From positions 124,001 to 188,000 of the forward strand of contig JAVTVJ010000536.1 in NCBI GenBank assembly GCA_034509425.1: a stretch of DNA of 64,000 nucleotides. Reading direction: 5' to 3'. A program made the position numbers and the translations under genes. The notes under the pieces were generated by a model, which saw only the letters and a program-made list of their open reading frames with translations, did no database searches and was not told the origin of the DNA. Origin of the DNA: Eopsaltria australis (Eukaryota; Chordata; Aves; Passeriformes; Petroicidae). Shown piece after piece: positions 24,556 to 35,754 of this stretch (positions are counted from its first letter, which is position 1; every line of letters starts with the position of its first letter).

Positions 24556-27263
24556 TTAATGCTAAAACACTCAGTTCAATGGAATAATATTGTCAGTGCC
24601 TGCTTCAAACCTGAGAGTATTTTTCTCTTTAAATTTAAAAAAAAACAAGCAACCAAAACACAGTCTTTTCTTGTTTGTTAAAGTATGATGTTGCAAGCAG
24701 ATTGTGTTTGATACAGACAGGAGCTGAAAATCGAAGTAGCTTGCTCACTGATTTTATGTAGTGAAATATTACTGAGATAATAATTGCCTCGAATTCCCGA
24801 AGCTCTAGAGACCACCTTTTTTCCAGTAGTCTCTGTATGTTTCCATTGTTTTCTTTTTGGTTTTGATTTGCCTCTGCTATGTACTTTGGATAACTGGAAA
24901 TCATGGTTAAGACTAATGAAAAGAAGATGGGCAACCATGGTTGGTATTGCAGATTTTTAGCAATGCATAGTTTGCCCTTTTGTTTCTTTTTTCTCTTTTC
25001 CTAAGCATTTTCTATGGCAATAAATGTATCCTCACCTGTGATCTGTTTAAAAGAATTCAAGCTCAGCAGAACAAGAGGTCAATCAGTCACTCAGTTTGGA
25101 AATTAAAAAGTTTTTGAATTTACTTTTCGAAATGGATAGTGTTAAAGAATGTAAAATAGGGTAGTTTCCTACAGTAATTCAGTGATTCACTGTACTGCCT
25201 CCATAAAGCAGAATTTAACAGCTGAAACAACACAATCAGTAAAAAATGAAAGAAAAACCCAAACAAAAAAAGAAAAAAGCCAAATGAAATTCTGACAACC
25301 TCTGAAATTGCAGCATTTTGCCTTGGGCTGTTTTAGATTAGCTTTGTATTGTATAGGTAGAAGCTCACTAAACCCAAAGTACATAAAAAATTCTTCTAGA
25401 GCAAATAGTACGATTCTTTCATTTCACATAACTATTACTCTATACATAAAATACATAAAGTGAAAATTGAAAGTTTTGAATATAATTACTGGTGGACTTA
25501 AGTTGTCAGAACAAAATTATTTTAAATTTAGGTCAAATTTGTTCAAGGATGTAATTAAAAAAAAAATAATCCATTCAGTTAAAATGCAGAAATAAACATA
25601 TCCAACTCAATTATTTTGTCAGAAACAGAGCTTCTGGAAACATTTTTTCTGACTATTCTCTATATTCATGTTACCTGAAGTTGATGTAAGTAAAGAAAAA
25701 TGTTCTGGGCATAAGAGCTCTCTCTTCTTCCTCACTGATGGTAGCTGAGTTCTACCAACACTGTGGAAAAAAAAACAAACATAAATATCAAAGGATTTTC
25801 TACTGAGAAAAGTGTTTCCCTAAAAAAGTATTACCTGAGCAATTCAAGAGGTGTCAGAGACATAAGTCATGAGATGAAACCATACTCCATGTGCTAATGC
25901 CATGGAAGCCATAAGGCCAACTGCATGACCCACCAATCTTTGTTTCTCTCAGCTCAGACTGAGACTGAACGGAAGTCATTCCAGACCTTTCCCCTTGCTC
26001 AGTGCAGCATAGGAATAGAAAGCACTCAGCTCTTCCCTTGCAAATCCAGTCTGGGGCCTGAATTCTGAACAATCAGTGAATTTTCTTTGTTCCAACAACT
26101 CAAGAGTCTTTTTGAGGTCAGTGCATTTTCTTTCATTGACCTGGCAGCCGTGTTTGAATCACTGGTGTGACACTCTAGGAACAAAACCAGTACTCACTGA
26201 GGAAAAATTCTCTTCTAACTCTTGAAGGATGATACAACTCGTTGAATAAATAAAATCCCTGATCTGTACATAAGGGCTGTGCTTGCTAACTGTGACAGGA
26301 GGAAAAAAAAGAAGAGCTACTGGTTTCAGTTTCCCAAAATAAATACTGGGGTTTTTTCTTTTATAGAAGCTGCAGGAAAAGAACAGAGGAGGCAAAGATC
26401 ATAAGACAGGTCAAAGCATACTCTGAGAGACAAGCTATTAAAAAAGATTTTTTTTCTTTTCACAGTTTTTCAAGGTCATTTTCCCTTCACTCATTATAAG
26501 TAGTAACATTTACATGAAAACAGGATCTTGGTTTCTCAGGAGTTTATCTGCTCTTTATAATTATCCTCTTGAAGTCATAACACTGGTTTCTCTGGTAAAC
26601 AGGTTTTCCATAAGTTTTCAGTGGTTCTTTCAAGGTGAACATGATCTAGGCTGTAATCCAATAATAGCATTTCAATAGCATCATAAAGACCAAGTTTTAC
26701 AAATATAGGAGCCTAAAATGCTCTCTAAAGATATATGAGTCTATTATTATGTCCACATGTAGACATCAATAAATTGACTTTTTTTTTTAATTCCTGATGT
26801 TGGCAACTCACTTGTGTCAGAAGCTTAGCATTCCTGAAAATCCCATTACTTAGCGATGTTTCTGAATCTAGATATTTTCTTTTTTTTATATAAATTGTGA
26901 CCTACTTAAATAGAAGATGTAACAAGGGTACTCTACTGTGAGAGCCAGAGCACAATAGTACAAAATAATCCTATTAATCCAGAAATATAAAGGTCATTCC
27001 AGACTCATTTTGAAAGTACTGATCATCTTATTTATCATTACATGTTTTTAAAACTGAACACAAAATTTCAGCTAATTGATGTTTTGTATCATAGTCTCAC
27101 TGAGTTTTGGCAACTGTCTTTCCATTTATTCCTGCACAGATGGACTCTATGACACTACTACCAAACAAGGAAAAGTTTATGGACCATGTAGGTATGGCAG
27201 AATATCTGCAAGTTCAAAAGACTAATCTAAAGTTATTACATCACATACCACTATCTTAATCTT
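24556..27263. other. Non-coding stretch, no gene seen
   Basis: AT-rich sequence up to the start of the ERV at 27264. Only homopolymer runs (near 25553-25567 and 26780) stand out. Confidence 0.55.
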
Positions 27264-27834
27264 TGTATTGAGTCCGACTGGGGTAAAGCTCACAGGCCTT
27301 ACAGTGCTGTGCTTTGCTTTGGTAGCTGGCATTGATAACAGAGCAGTGTTTTGGCTACTGCCAAGCAGTGCTGTCCCTCTGACATTCCTTCCCCCACTGA
27401 AGGGGATGGTGGTGGGCAAGATCCTGGGAGGGGACACAAGCAGGCCAGCTGACCCCAGTCAGCCAAAGGGATATTCCATACCATATGACATCAGCTCAGA
27501 TACATAAGGGAAGGAAGAGAGGAGGAGGAGGAGGAGGCACTCAGGACTGGTCCATGTTTGCCTTCCTGAGCAACCATTACGTGTGCTGAAGCCCTGCTTC
27601 CCAGAAAGTGTCTGGACATTGCTACTGATGGGAAGTAGAGACTGACTGGTTATACTCCTCAGCTCTTGTGCGCGTGCAACACTCTGCTTGCTCTATTTTT
27701 CCCGCTGTAATAAAACTGCCTTATCTTACCCTGATAGTCTTTTCCCATATTATTCTCTCCCCTCTCCCAGTGGGAGAGGGAGTGATAGAGTGACTGAGTG
27801 GGCACCTGGCACCTAGCCGGGGTAACCCACGACA
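27264..27834 (+). repeat. 5' LTR of the 27-kb ERV
   Basis: A 571-bp LTR starting TGTATTGAGTCC and ending CCCACGACA, matching 33192-33765. AATAAA lies at 27709-27714, about 120 bp before the end. A (GAG)n-type purine tract lies at about 27516-27538. Confidence 0.93.
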
Positions 27835-27842
27835 GTCTCTTT

Positions 27843-27861
27843 TGGCGCCTGAACGTGGGGC
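27843..27861 (+). promoter_or_regulatory. Primer-binding site, tRNA-Lys-like
   Basis: TGGCGCCTGAACGTGGGGC begins 8 nt after the 5' LTR. It resembles the complement of a tRNA-Lys 3' end (TGGCGCCCAACGTGGGGC) with one inserted base and one change. It would prime minus-strand DNA synthesis. Confidence 0.75.
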
Positions 27862-27875
27862 GAGATAAAGGCAGT

Positions 27876-27883
27876 TTTTATAT

Positions 27884-27916
<33 letters not shown>

Positions 27917-27927
27917 CACATATATAG
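27876..27927. repeat. (TA)n microsatellite in the ERV leader
   Basis: About 50 bp of alternating T and A with small interruptions, directly downstream of the primer site. Confidence 0.9.
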
Positions 27928-28033
27928 CATGATCTAGTAATTATCAATAGCCGCTCTCAAGTAGTAAACTCCTGTGTGGCATACGGCCTTCAGCTGCCAC
28001 ACTGCTTATCTTTGTTTTGCTAAGTTTGGGAAC

Positions 28034-29509
28034 ATGTTGAAACAAACAATGACTGTGAATGAATATAACTCCTTCCCTCTGCCCGGGGTGAATTTGAGTA
28101 TGGACGATCTTTTACTGCAGGCTCCCGTGATTATTGCCAGCCCTTACATAAGCTTCCTGATATTATTAATAATATTAGCCAACACTGTTGTTACCTTATG
28201 GAATTCATGGAAATTGTCATCTCTCTGGTACAGAAGGAAACGACCCTTGGGTGAGGAGCTGTTAAAATCTGCCCTGAGGTACCCAGTTCCTGGGTGAAAA
28301 GGTGTATGGAGGGATTTGGGCAGGCTACTAGGGCAGTTATCACCTCCCGTTGCCTGGGAGTTTACTCCTGAAGAGGTAAATAACCCTAACAAACTGGCCT
28401 GTCGGCTGACAGAAGGGTGCCTTGTTTACTCCCAGGAATGCGAGCAGCTTCTCGCCCTGTACTGGGGGCTGACCTGGACCTACCAGGCCTCTGTTCAATA
28501 TTCTCAGAGGACTGTGGTTGAGGCAGGAACTCAAACTGTGTCTGAGGACACTATAGCTGAGACAGGGACACAAACTACAGCTGTGGCTGAGGCAGGGATA
28601 CAAACCATAACAACTATGTCTGAGATAGGAACCCAAACCACAACAACTACATTAATTGCCCCAGTAGTGAAAAAAAAAAAATGGACAAGGCAAGTTTCAG
28701 GCCCAAGCCACCAATTAGTAAGGGAAGAAAGAGAAAAGGAAGAAGAAGAGGTGGGGCCAGATCAAGAGGCAGGTCCCTCAGCAAAGGAATCAAAGGGAGT
28801 AAAGCAGGTTAAACAGGAGACCGAAGTTACTCGGTCCCTGACCCCATCAGAACTTCGAGACCTGCAAAAGGATTACAGCCGCCAGTCAGGTGAGAGGATC
28901 CCTGCATGGCTGCTGTGATGCTGGGATAATGGGGCCGATAGTCAGCAGTTAGAAGGTCATGAAGCCCAACAGCTGGGATCCCTTGCTAAGGACTGGGAAA
29001 TTAAAAGAGGACGTTCAAACGAAGGAGCAATTTGTAGCCTCTGGAGACGGCTTCTTTCAAGCGTGAAGGCAAGATATCCTTTTAAGGAAGATCTTGTGAA
29101 GTCCCCAGGGAAGTGGACCAATGTGGATGAAGGTATCCAGTACTTGAGAGAATTAGCAGTGCTGGAAATTGTCTATAGTGATCTAAAGGATGATAGAGTC
29201 ACCAAAGATCCAGAGGATGTCCCTTGTACACTCACCATGTGGAGGAAGGTGGTTCAAGGCGCCCCTGCATCACATTCCAGCAGCTTGGTACCACTTTATT
29301 ATCTGCAAATGGATACACCAGCTGTAGAGGTGGCATCCTCCTGGCTCCGAAATGTAGAAGAAACTCTGGGTACTCCCTCACCCCTGCGAGCCACTGCCCC
29401 AACTTTAATAAGCAGCCCAAGAGATAGCTCCTCTCCAACCCCAGTCAGAGGGAAGGGAAGCCCCATGAACAGCTCTGTTTTTTTCTGCATGAGCATGGAG
29501 AGGACATGA
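28034..29509 (+). pseudogene. Gag-like ORF with membrane segment and TQT motifs, broken
   Basis: One plus-strand frame runs from ATG at 28034 to about 29509, broken by in-frame TGA codons at 28295 and 28916; a frameshift at a T-run near 29480 moves the downstream part to another frame. In order: a short N-terminus, a strongly hydrophobic segment (ISFLILLIILANTVV, about 28157-28201) followed by a basic stretch (YRRKRP), then a region with four TQT-type motifs (three TQT and one IQT, 28529-28639), a lysine cluster, an acidic region rich in Glu, and a longer part near 29063-29330 with no motif I recognise. Position between primer site and protease makes it gag. I see no CCHC zinc knuckle. A membrane segment in place of a myristoylation signal is odd for gag. 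Confidence 0.7.
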
Positions 29510-29755
29510 GGAAGTTGAATGGTGAACCCACCTCTAAGCTGAGCGCCCGGGTCCGAGAACTGAGGGGGAGGAGACCTGCTAAGAAGGGGCCGCCCAAGAA
29601 GACTGTCAGTGTAGTTACCACAGAGAGACCAGAAGACAATCCGCGATTTCCCAGACAGTGAATACTCTGACCAGGAACAGGAATAGAGGGTCCCTGCCTC
29701 TGGCCAGGAGGAGGAAAGGGATGACCGGGTATACTGGACGGTGTGGATTCGATAG

Positions 29756-31177
29756 CCTGGCACATCAGATCCACAGAAGTACAAAGCTTTAGTGGACACC
29801 GGTGCACAGTGTACACTGATGCCATCAAGGCACAAGAGTGCAGAAGCCATCTGGATCTCTGGAGTGACAGGGGGATGCCAGGAGTTGTCAGTAATAGAAG
29901 CTGAGGTGAGCTTAACGGGGGACAGATGGCAAAGGCACCCCATCGTGACTGGCCCAGAGGCCCCTTGTATCCTTGGCATTGACTACCTCAGGAGAGGGTA
30001 TTTTAAGGATCCAAAAGGATATCGATGGGCCTTTGGCATAGCTGCAGTGAATACAGAGAAGATCAAACAGTTATCCACCCTGCCTGGCCTCTCAGAAGAT
30101 CCCTTCATCGTAGGATTGCTGCAGGTGGAAGATCAACAAGTACCGATTGCTACCAGGACAGTGCACCGGAGGCAGTATCGTACCAACCGGGACTCCGTGA
30201 CTCCTATCCATGAACTAATTCGTCGACTGGAGAGCCAAGGAGTTATCAGCAGGACCCGCTCACCCTTCAACAGCCCCATATGGCCAGTGCTGAAGTCAAA
30301 TGGGGAATGGCGGCTGACAGTGGACTATCGGGGCCTGAATGAAGTCACACCACCTCTAAGTGCTGCCGTACCAGACATGTTGGACCTCCAATATGAGCTA
30401 GAGTCAAAAGCAGCCAAATGGTATGCCACGATTGACATAGCTAATGCATTTTTCTCAATCCCTCTGGCGGCCGAGTGCAGGCCACAATTTGCTTTCACTT
30501 GGAGGGGTGTCCAGTACACCTGGAACCGACTGCCCCAGGGGTGGAGACACAGCCCCACCATCTGCCATGGCCTGATCCAGGCTGCTCTGGAACAGGGTGG
30601 AGCTCCGGAACACCTGCAATATATTGATGATATCATTGTGTGGGGTGATACAGCAGGAGAAGTTTTTGAAAAAGGGAAGAAAATAATCCAAATTCTTCTG
30701 AAAGCTGGTCTTGCCATAAAACAAAGTAAGGTGAAGGGACCTGCACAGGAGATCCAGTTCCTGGGAATAAAATGGCAGGATGGGTGCCGTCATGTGCCTA
30801 CAGAGGTGGTTGACAAAATTTCCAGTATGTCTCCACCAGTTAATAAGGAGGAAACACAAGCCTTCTTGGGCCCTGTAGGATTCTGGAGAATGCACATTCC
30901 AGGCTATAGTCAACTTGTGGGCCCCCTCTATCGAGTGACCCGGAAGAAGAATGACTTCAAGTGGGGCCCTGAGCAGAAACAGGCCTTTGAGAAAATCAAA
31001 CAGGAAATACCTTGTGCAGTAGCTCTTGGGCCTGTTCGGACAGGACCAGATGTGCAAAATATACTCTACACTGCAGCTGGGGAGCAGGGCCTCACCTGGA
31101 GCCTCTGGCAGAGGACCGCAGGAGAAACCCGAGGTCGGCCATTAGGATTCTGGAGCAGGAGTTATCGAGGATCATGA
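29756..31177 (+). pseudogene. pol: Protease and reverse transcriptase (long intact stretch)
   Basis: The frame opens after a TAG at 29753 and runs to a TGA at 31175, more than 460 codons. An aspartic protease motif VDTGAQCTLMP is at about 29789-29821, and its flap-side partner block CILGIDYL near 29970. Reverse transcriptase follows, with NSPIWPVLKSNGEWRLTVDY (about 30271-30330), an ATIDIANAFF block holding the first catalytic Asp (about 30427), LPQGWRHSP (about 30530), and the palm motif YIDDIIVW (about 30619-30642) with both Asp present. The RT part has no stop. It ends at one TGA, after which the same frame continues, so the break is a single nonsense change. Upstream stops (TAG at 29684 and 29753) cut it off from gag. 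Confidence 0.9.
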
Positions 31178-32014
31178 GCCCACTATACTCCAACTGAAAA
31201 AGAAATACTAGCTGCTTATGAGGGGGTTCGAGCTGCCTCGGAAAATGTTGGGACAGAAGCATGTCTCCTCTTGGCACCACGAATGCCTGTCCTACACTGG
31301 ATGTTCAAAGGAAACATTCCCTCTGTGCATCATGCAACCAGTGCTACATGGAGTAAGTGGGTGGCCTTAATTACACAACGAGCCCGAATGGGAAAACCCA
31401 ACTTCCCAGGAATCCTAGAAGAGATTTTGAGTTGGCCAGAAGCCAGAGATTTTGGAGCACTGTCTGAGAAGGTGACTCGTGCCCAAGAAGCACCACCATA
31501 TAACGAGTTACCAGAAAACTAAAGAAAATATGCTTTATTTACTGATGGATCCTGTCGAGTGACAGGAAACCATCGGAGGTGGAAAGCTGCTGTGTGGAAT
31601 CCCACACGACAAGTCATTGAGGTTGCTGAAGGGGAAGGTGAATCAAGCCAGTTTGCAGAGGTGAAAGCCATCCAACTAGCCCTGGAGACTGCTGAGAGAG
31701 AAAAGTGGCCCATACTCTATCTCTATACTGACTCCTGGATGGTGGCTAATGCCCTATGGGGATGGCTGCAGCAGTGGAAGAAAACCAACTGGCAGCGCAG
31801 GGGAAAACCCATCTGGGCTGCTGCATTATGGCAGGACATTGCTGCACGGATAGAAAACATGACTGTGAAAGTACGCCATGTAGATGCCCATGTGCCCCGA
31901 AGTCGTGCCACTGAGGAGCATCAAAACAATGAACGGGTAGATAAGGCCACCAAAATTGGAATAGCTCAGGTGGACCTAGATTGGGAGAGAAAGGGTGAGC
32001 TATTTATAGCCTGA
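31178..32014 (+). pseudogene. pol: RT connection and RNase H remnant
   Basis: Same frame as the RT, interrupted by TAA at 31520 and ended by TGA at 32012. The first part (31178-31519) is the connection domain. RNase H starts right after the TAA: FTDGS holds the first catalytic Asp (about 31540), a Glu in the AEVKAIQLAL block the second, YTDSW the third (about 31727), and a later Asp in NERVDKATK the fourth. So the DEDD set is visible even though the frame is cut. It sits between RT and integrase, as in other retroviruses. Confidence 0.88.
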
Positions 32015-32859
32015 TGGGCCCACGAAACATCAGGGCATCTTGGAAGGGATGCAACATACAGATGGGCTCGCGATCGAGGGTGGATCTGACCATGGAGGCC
32101 ATCACACAGGTTATTCATCAGTGTGAAACATGCGCTGCCATCAAGCGAGCCACACGAGTGAAGCCTCTTTGGAGTGGAGGGCGATGGCTGGGGTTCCAGT
32201 ATGGTGAAGCCTGGCAAATTGATTGCATTGGGCCATTGCCACGAACACGCCAAGGCAAGAGTTACATCCTCACCATGGTGGAGGCCACAACTGGCTGGCT
32301 GGAAACGTACCCAGTAAACCACGCCACGGCTCGGAACACTATTTCAGGTCTTGAAAGACACATTTTGTGGCGACATGGAACCCCAGATAGAATTGAGTTA
32401 GACAATGGGACTCATTTTCAAAATAATCTTATTAACTCCTGGGCAAAGAGGCATGGCATTAAGTGGATATATCATATTCCTTATCACCCACAGGCCTCTG
32501 GGAAGATTGAAAGATATAATGGACTGTTAAAAACTATGCTACAGGCACTAGGTAATGGGACATGGAAGCATTGGGATGTGAATTTGGCAGAAGCCACTTG
32601 CCTAGTCAATACTAGAGGATCTGTTAACCGCCCTGGTCCTGCCCAAAATAAACCCTTAGACACTGTGGAGGGAGTCAAGGTTCCTGCACTACACATAGGA
32701 AAGTGGCTGGGGAAGTCAGTGTGGGTTGCATCCCCCATGGGGAAGGGCAAACCCATTTGTGGGATTGTCTTTGCCCAAGGATCTGGGTACACTTGCTGAG
32801 TAATGCAGGAGGATGGGGAGACCCGATGCGTACCTCAAGGTGATTTAACCTTGGGGTAA
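32015..32859 (+). pseudogene. pol: Integrase, frameshifted
   Basis: The N-terminal zinc-binding part begins in the RNase H frame (HETSGH, about 32023-32040) and then shifts to the +1-numbered frame near 32085. There the HQCETC cysteine pair follows. The catalytic core has IDCIGPLP (first Asp, about 32221), ELDNGTHF (second Asp, about 32400) and GKIERYNGLLK (Glu, about 32502), so the D,D-35-E triad is complete. A TGA at 32797 falls near the C-terminus, and the frame then closes at TAA 32857. No gene follows before the polypurine tract. Confidence 0.9.
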
Positions 32860-33178
32860 GAATAATGTATGTTGGAAGTTGTATGTTGCAGGATGCAAAG
32901 TAGCAGAAGGGACATGAGCTGACGAAGAATGCATTTCAGCGAGGAGCAAGGAAAAGGCCACAATGAACAGGGATGGTGCCAGTCCTCGACAATCAAGTTG
33001 ACTATTCCTCCTGCCCTGACCCCACATTCTGCTGGAAATGGAGACCACGTGGAAGGATGCGAGAGGACAGGAGATAGTAGTTAATGTTATGGGGATGGTT
33101 TAAGGATGCAGCTTAAATTGCATGTGTGAGTAGGAAAGGATTGTGTAGGATCTGAGCATGACGCAAATGGTATGGAAT

Positions 33179-33190
33179 AAGGGGAGGAGA
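33179..33190 (+). promoter_or_regulatory. Polypurine tract
   Basis: AAGGGGAGGAGA immediately upstream of the 3' LTR; the expected plus-strand primer site. Confidence 0.85.
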
Positions 33191-33191
33191 T

Positions 33192-33765
33192 TGTATTGGA
33201 TCTGACTGGGGTAAAGCTCACAGGCCTTACAGTGCTGTACTTTGCTTTGGTAGCTGGCATTGATAACAGAGCAGTGTTTTGGCTACTGCCAAGCAGTGCT
33301 GTCCCTCTGACATTCCTTCCCCCACTGAAGGGGATGGTGGTGGGCAAGATCCTGGGAGGGGACACAAGCAGGCCAGCTGACCCCAGTCAGCCAAAGGGAT
33401 ATTCCATACCGTATGACATCAGCTCAGATACATAAGGGAAGGAAGAGAGGAGGAGGAGGAGGAGGCACTCAGGACTGGTCCATGTTTGCCTTCCTGAGCA
33501 ACCATTACGCGTGCTGAAGCCCTGCTTCCCAGAAAGTGTCTGGACATTGCTACTGATGGGAAGTAGAGACTGACTGGTTATACTCCTCAGCTCTTGTGCG
33601 CGCAACTCTCTACTTGCTTGCTCTATTTTTCCCGCTGTAATAAAACTGCCTTTTCTTACCCTGATAGTCTTTTTCAATATTATCCTCTCCCCTCTCCCAG
33701 TGGGAGAGGGAGTGATAGAGTGACTGAGTGGGCACCTGGCACCTAGCCGGGTTCAACCCACGACA
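33192..33765 (+). repeat. 3' LTR of the 27-kb ERV
   Basis: Starts TGTATTGGATCTG and ends CACGACA; about 97% similar to the 5' LTR by eye. AATAAA lies at 33639-33644. Confidence 0.93.
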
Positions 33766-35754
33766 TCTGTTCATATTAATTAAGAAATCCATAAATACAT
33801 TTCTATGAGTCATCATAAATGCAAGTCAAATCTTCAACTCACAGATATGGTTTTCCTTATAGAGGTAATTAATCTTTCAGTAATCAGAACAAGGCAATTG
33901 GATTTAAGAAAACTAAAAAAGAACAATTGTTTTTTAGAGACCATTGTCTTGTGTTCTTGTAGCCCTTAAACAGGGAACATTCACATATGAAAGGTAATAA
34001 GAGTTATGAGTCCTTTTAGTTATTATTTGGCATTACACCATATATTACATTATCTTACCGGGAAGACCACAGTAAAGCGATTAATGAGAAGTCAGGACAA
34101 AGCACATTTTCAAGCTTATAATGAAGTATAATGGCGCAATTGCCTGATTTTTCAGGGACTATTTTCCTTTGCCTGTCTCACTGATAGCAGACCAAACTCA
34201 ACACATGGGATCCTAATTTGTGATGCAGGATTTTTTTCTTAGCCACCACATTATCTCATCAGATAATTTTAAAAGTCACTACTTAACCTTTCTAAAACAC
34301 CTTTCTAATTATTCATGTCTTTCATAGTTCCATTAGTTATAGGACCAACCAAGTCCAAGCACTCATATTTAATTTCTCACATATTGATTTATAAAGGATA
34401 ATTTATTGCCTCTTGCTCATTAGCAGTTACAAGCAGGACTCCTGAAGGAGGTTATACCTCTTTTGTAATTAAATCACGTTAGGATATCAAAATATAATGC
34501 AGATGTTTAACAGTAAGTTTTGATTTGTTCGAAGAGCTAGTAAAATTTTAAAACATCAGTAAAGTGAAACACATTAGCTGATCTAGATGTTTTCTTTCTT
34601 TATATTTTCCCACTTCATATCTCTCAACATAGTTATTCCAGAACTGGTGATGAATTTTGCTTCACAGGAAAACTTACTATCTTATGCAATGTGTTATACT
34701 GAATTTTAGCTCTACAGTCACTGTTATTTAGTATCTTGAAACAGTTCACAATAATTCAAGGTGTTTAAAAGAACTTTTGTCTCTGAACATATTTTTTCTG
34801 AAAGAAAACATTTCAAAGTAGTCAAATGAAATAGAGAACAAAAGCTTTTGTCTGTTCCAGCTCCAAATGTTCTTCAGACAGAATAGAAAAGGAAGAATTT
34901 TCATCATAGCCTCATGAAAACTGTTCTCAAGAGATAATGAATCAAAAAGCATTAATTTTTTATTTCATTTTATTGTGAAGCAGTAAACTATATTGCAGCA
35001 TCTGTAGGACATTCTTATAAAATAGGTTAGATAATTTAGCCAAATGAATTCAAGAAGATCAGAATGACCTAAGCTCAAGGAGACAAAACACCAATAACTT
35101 CTCTTTTAGTCTAAATTTCTTTTAGTGGTTGTAGCTTAGCTATTTTACGGAAAAAAACCCAGAAAATAAAACAACAAAAAATATACACCTCATTTTGCAA
35201 ATGAATATTACCTATGCTGTTAAATGCTTATATATATTTTTGTGTGTATATATATATATATATATATATCTTGCAGACTGAAAAAAATGGATCTTTTTCT
35301 GAGTGTCAGTACCCTCAATTGAAAATTCAGGAAAAGAACTACATCAAAGGCTGTGAACCTTGACCAAATTGTCAAGCACTTATTTAAAAACATTTAAGTC
35401 AACAGAAGCATTAAACAGCAAAGCCAAAAGCTGCAAAAGAGATGAAAGAGGAGGCAAGCTTTGTAATCATGTTGTTCCTTCATGTCGTTCCTTCATGTCA
35501 GTTCAGTACTCCCTTCCATTTCTGTCTAGGATTTTCTGATGGCTGAATGCAGGTGGAAGTTATTGTTTCTGAGGAGAAACATTCCAGTAAAGAAATGAGG
35601 AAGGTCCATCCTTACTTTTATTTCTAGTACCAGTTTTGTTATAAAAGAATCTTTTTAGAGAGTGCATGAAGAAAAAAAGTAAAAAGAAGAGAATTTCTGG
35701 AGAAATGAAGCACTGCTTTCAATAGATCAAGAAAGGAAACATTTAAACAAATTT
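33766..35754. other. Non-coding stretch, no gene seen
   Basis: AT-rich sequence with a (TA)n tract at about 35228-35269. No coding or transposon feature recognised. Confidence 0.55.

Larger units (their letters stand above)
27264..33765 (+). mobile_element. Two-LTR ERV without env (class III-like pol, Lys-type primer site)
   Basis: A 6.5-kb provirus: 5' LTR, primer-binding site, gag-like ORF, protease-RT-RNase H-integrase, polypurine tract, 3' LTR. The order is complete, but the 330 bp after pol leaves no room for an envelope gene. By eye the two LTRs differ at about 15-20 of 571 positions including small indels, so the insertion is neither fresh nor ancient. Pol recalls the avian ERV-L-like (class III, spuma-related) group in its YIDDIIVW palm and neighbouring blocks; that is family recall, not a computed placement. 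No convincing target duplication is seen (left flank AATCTT, right flank TCTGTT). Both gag and pol carry stops and frameshifts. Confidence 0.9.

Noticed and set aside
32860..33178. Envelope gene in the 27-kb ERV
   Set aside because: Only about 320 bp lie between integrase and the polypurine tract, with no frame or membrane segment.
27258..33771. Target duplication for the 27-kb ERV
   Set aside because: Flanks AATCTT and TCTGTT share only a shifted ATCT; not enough to call a duplication.
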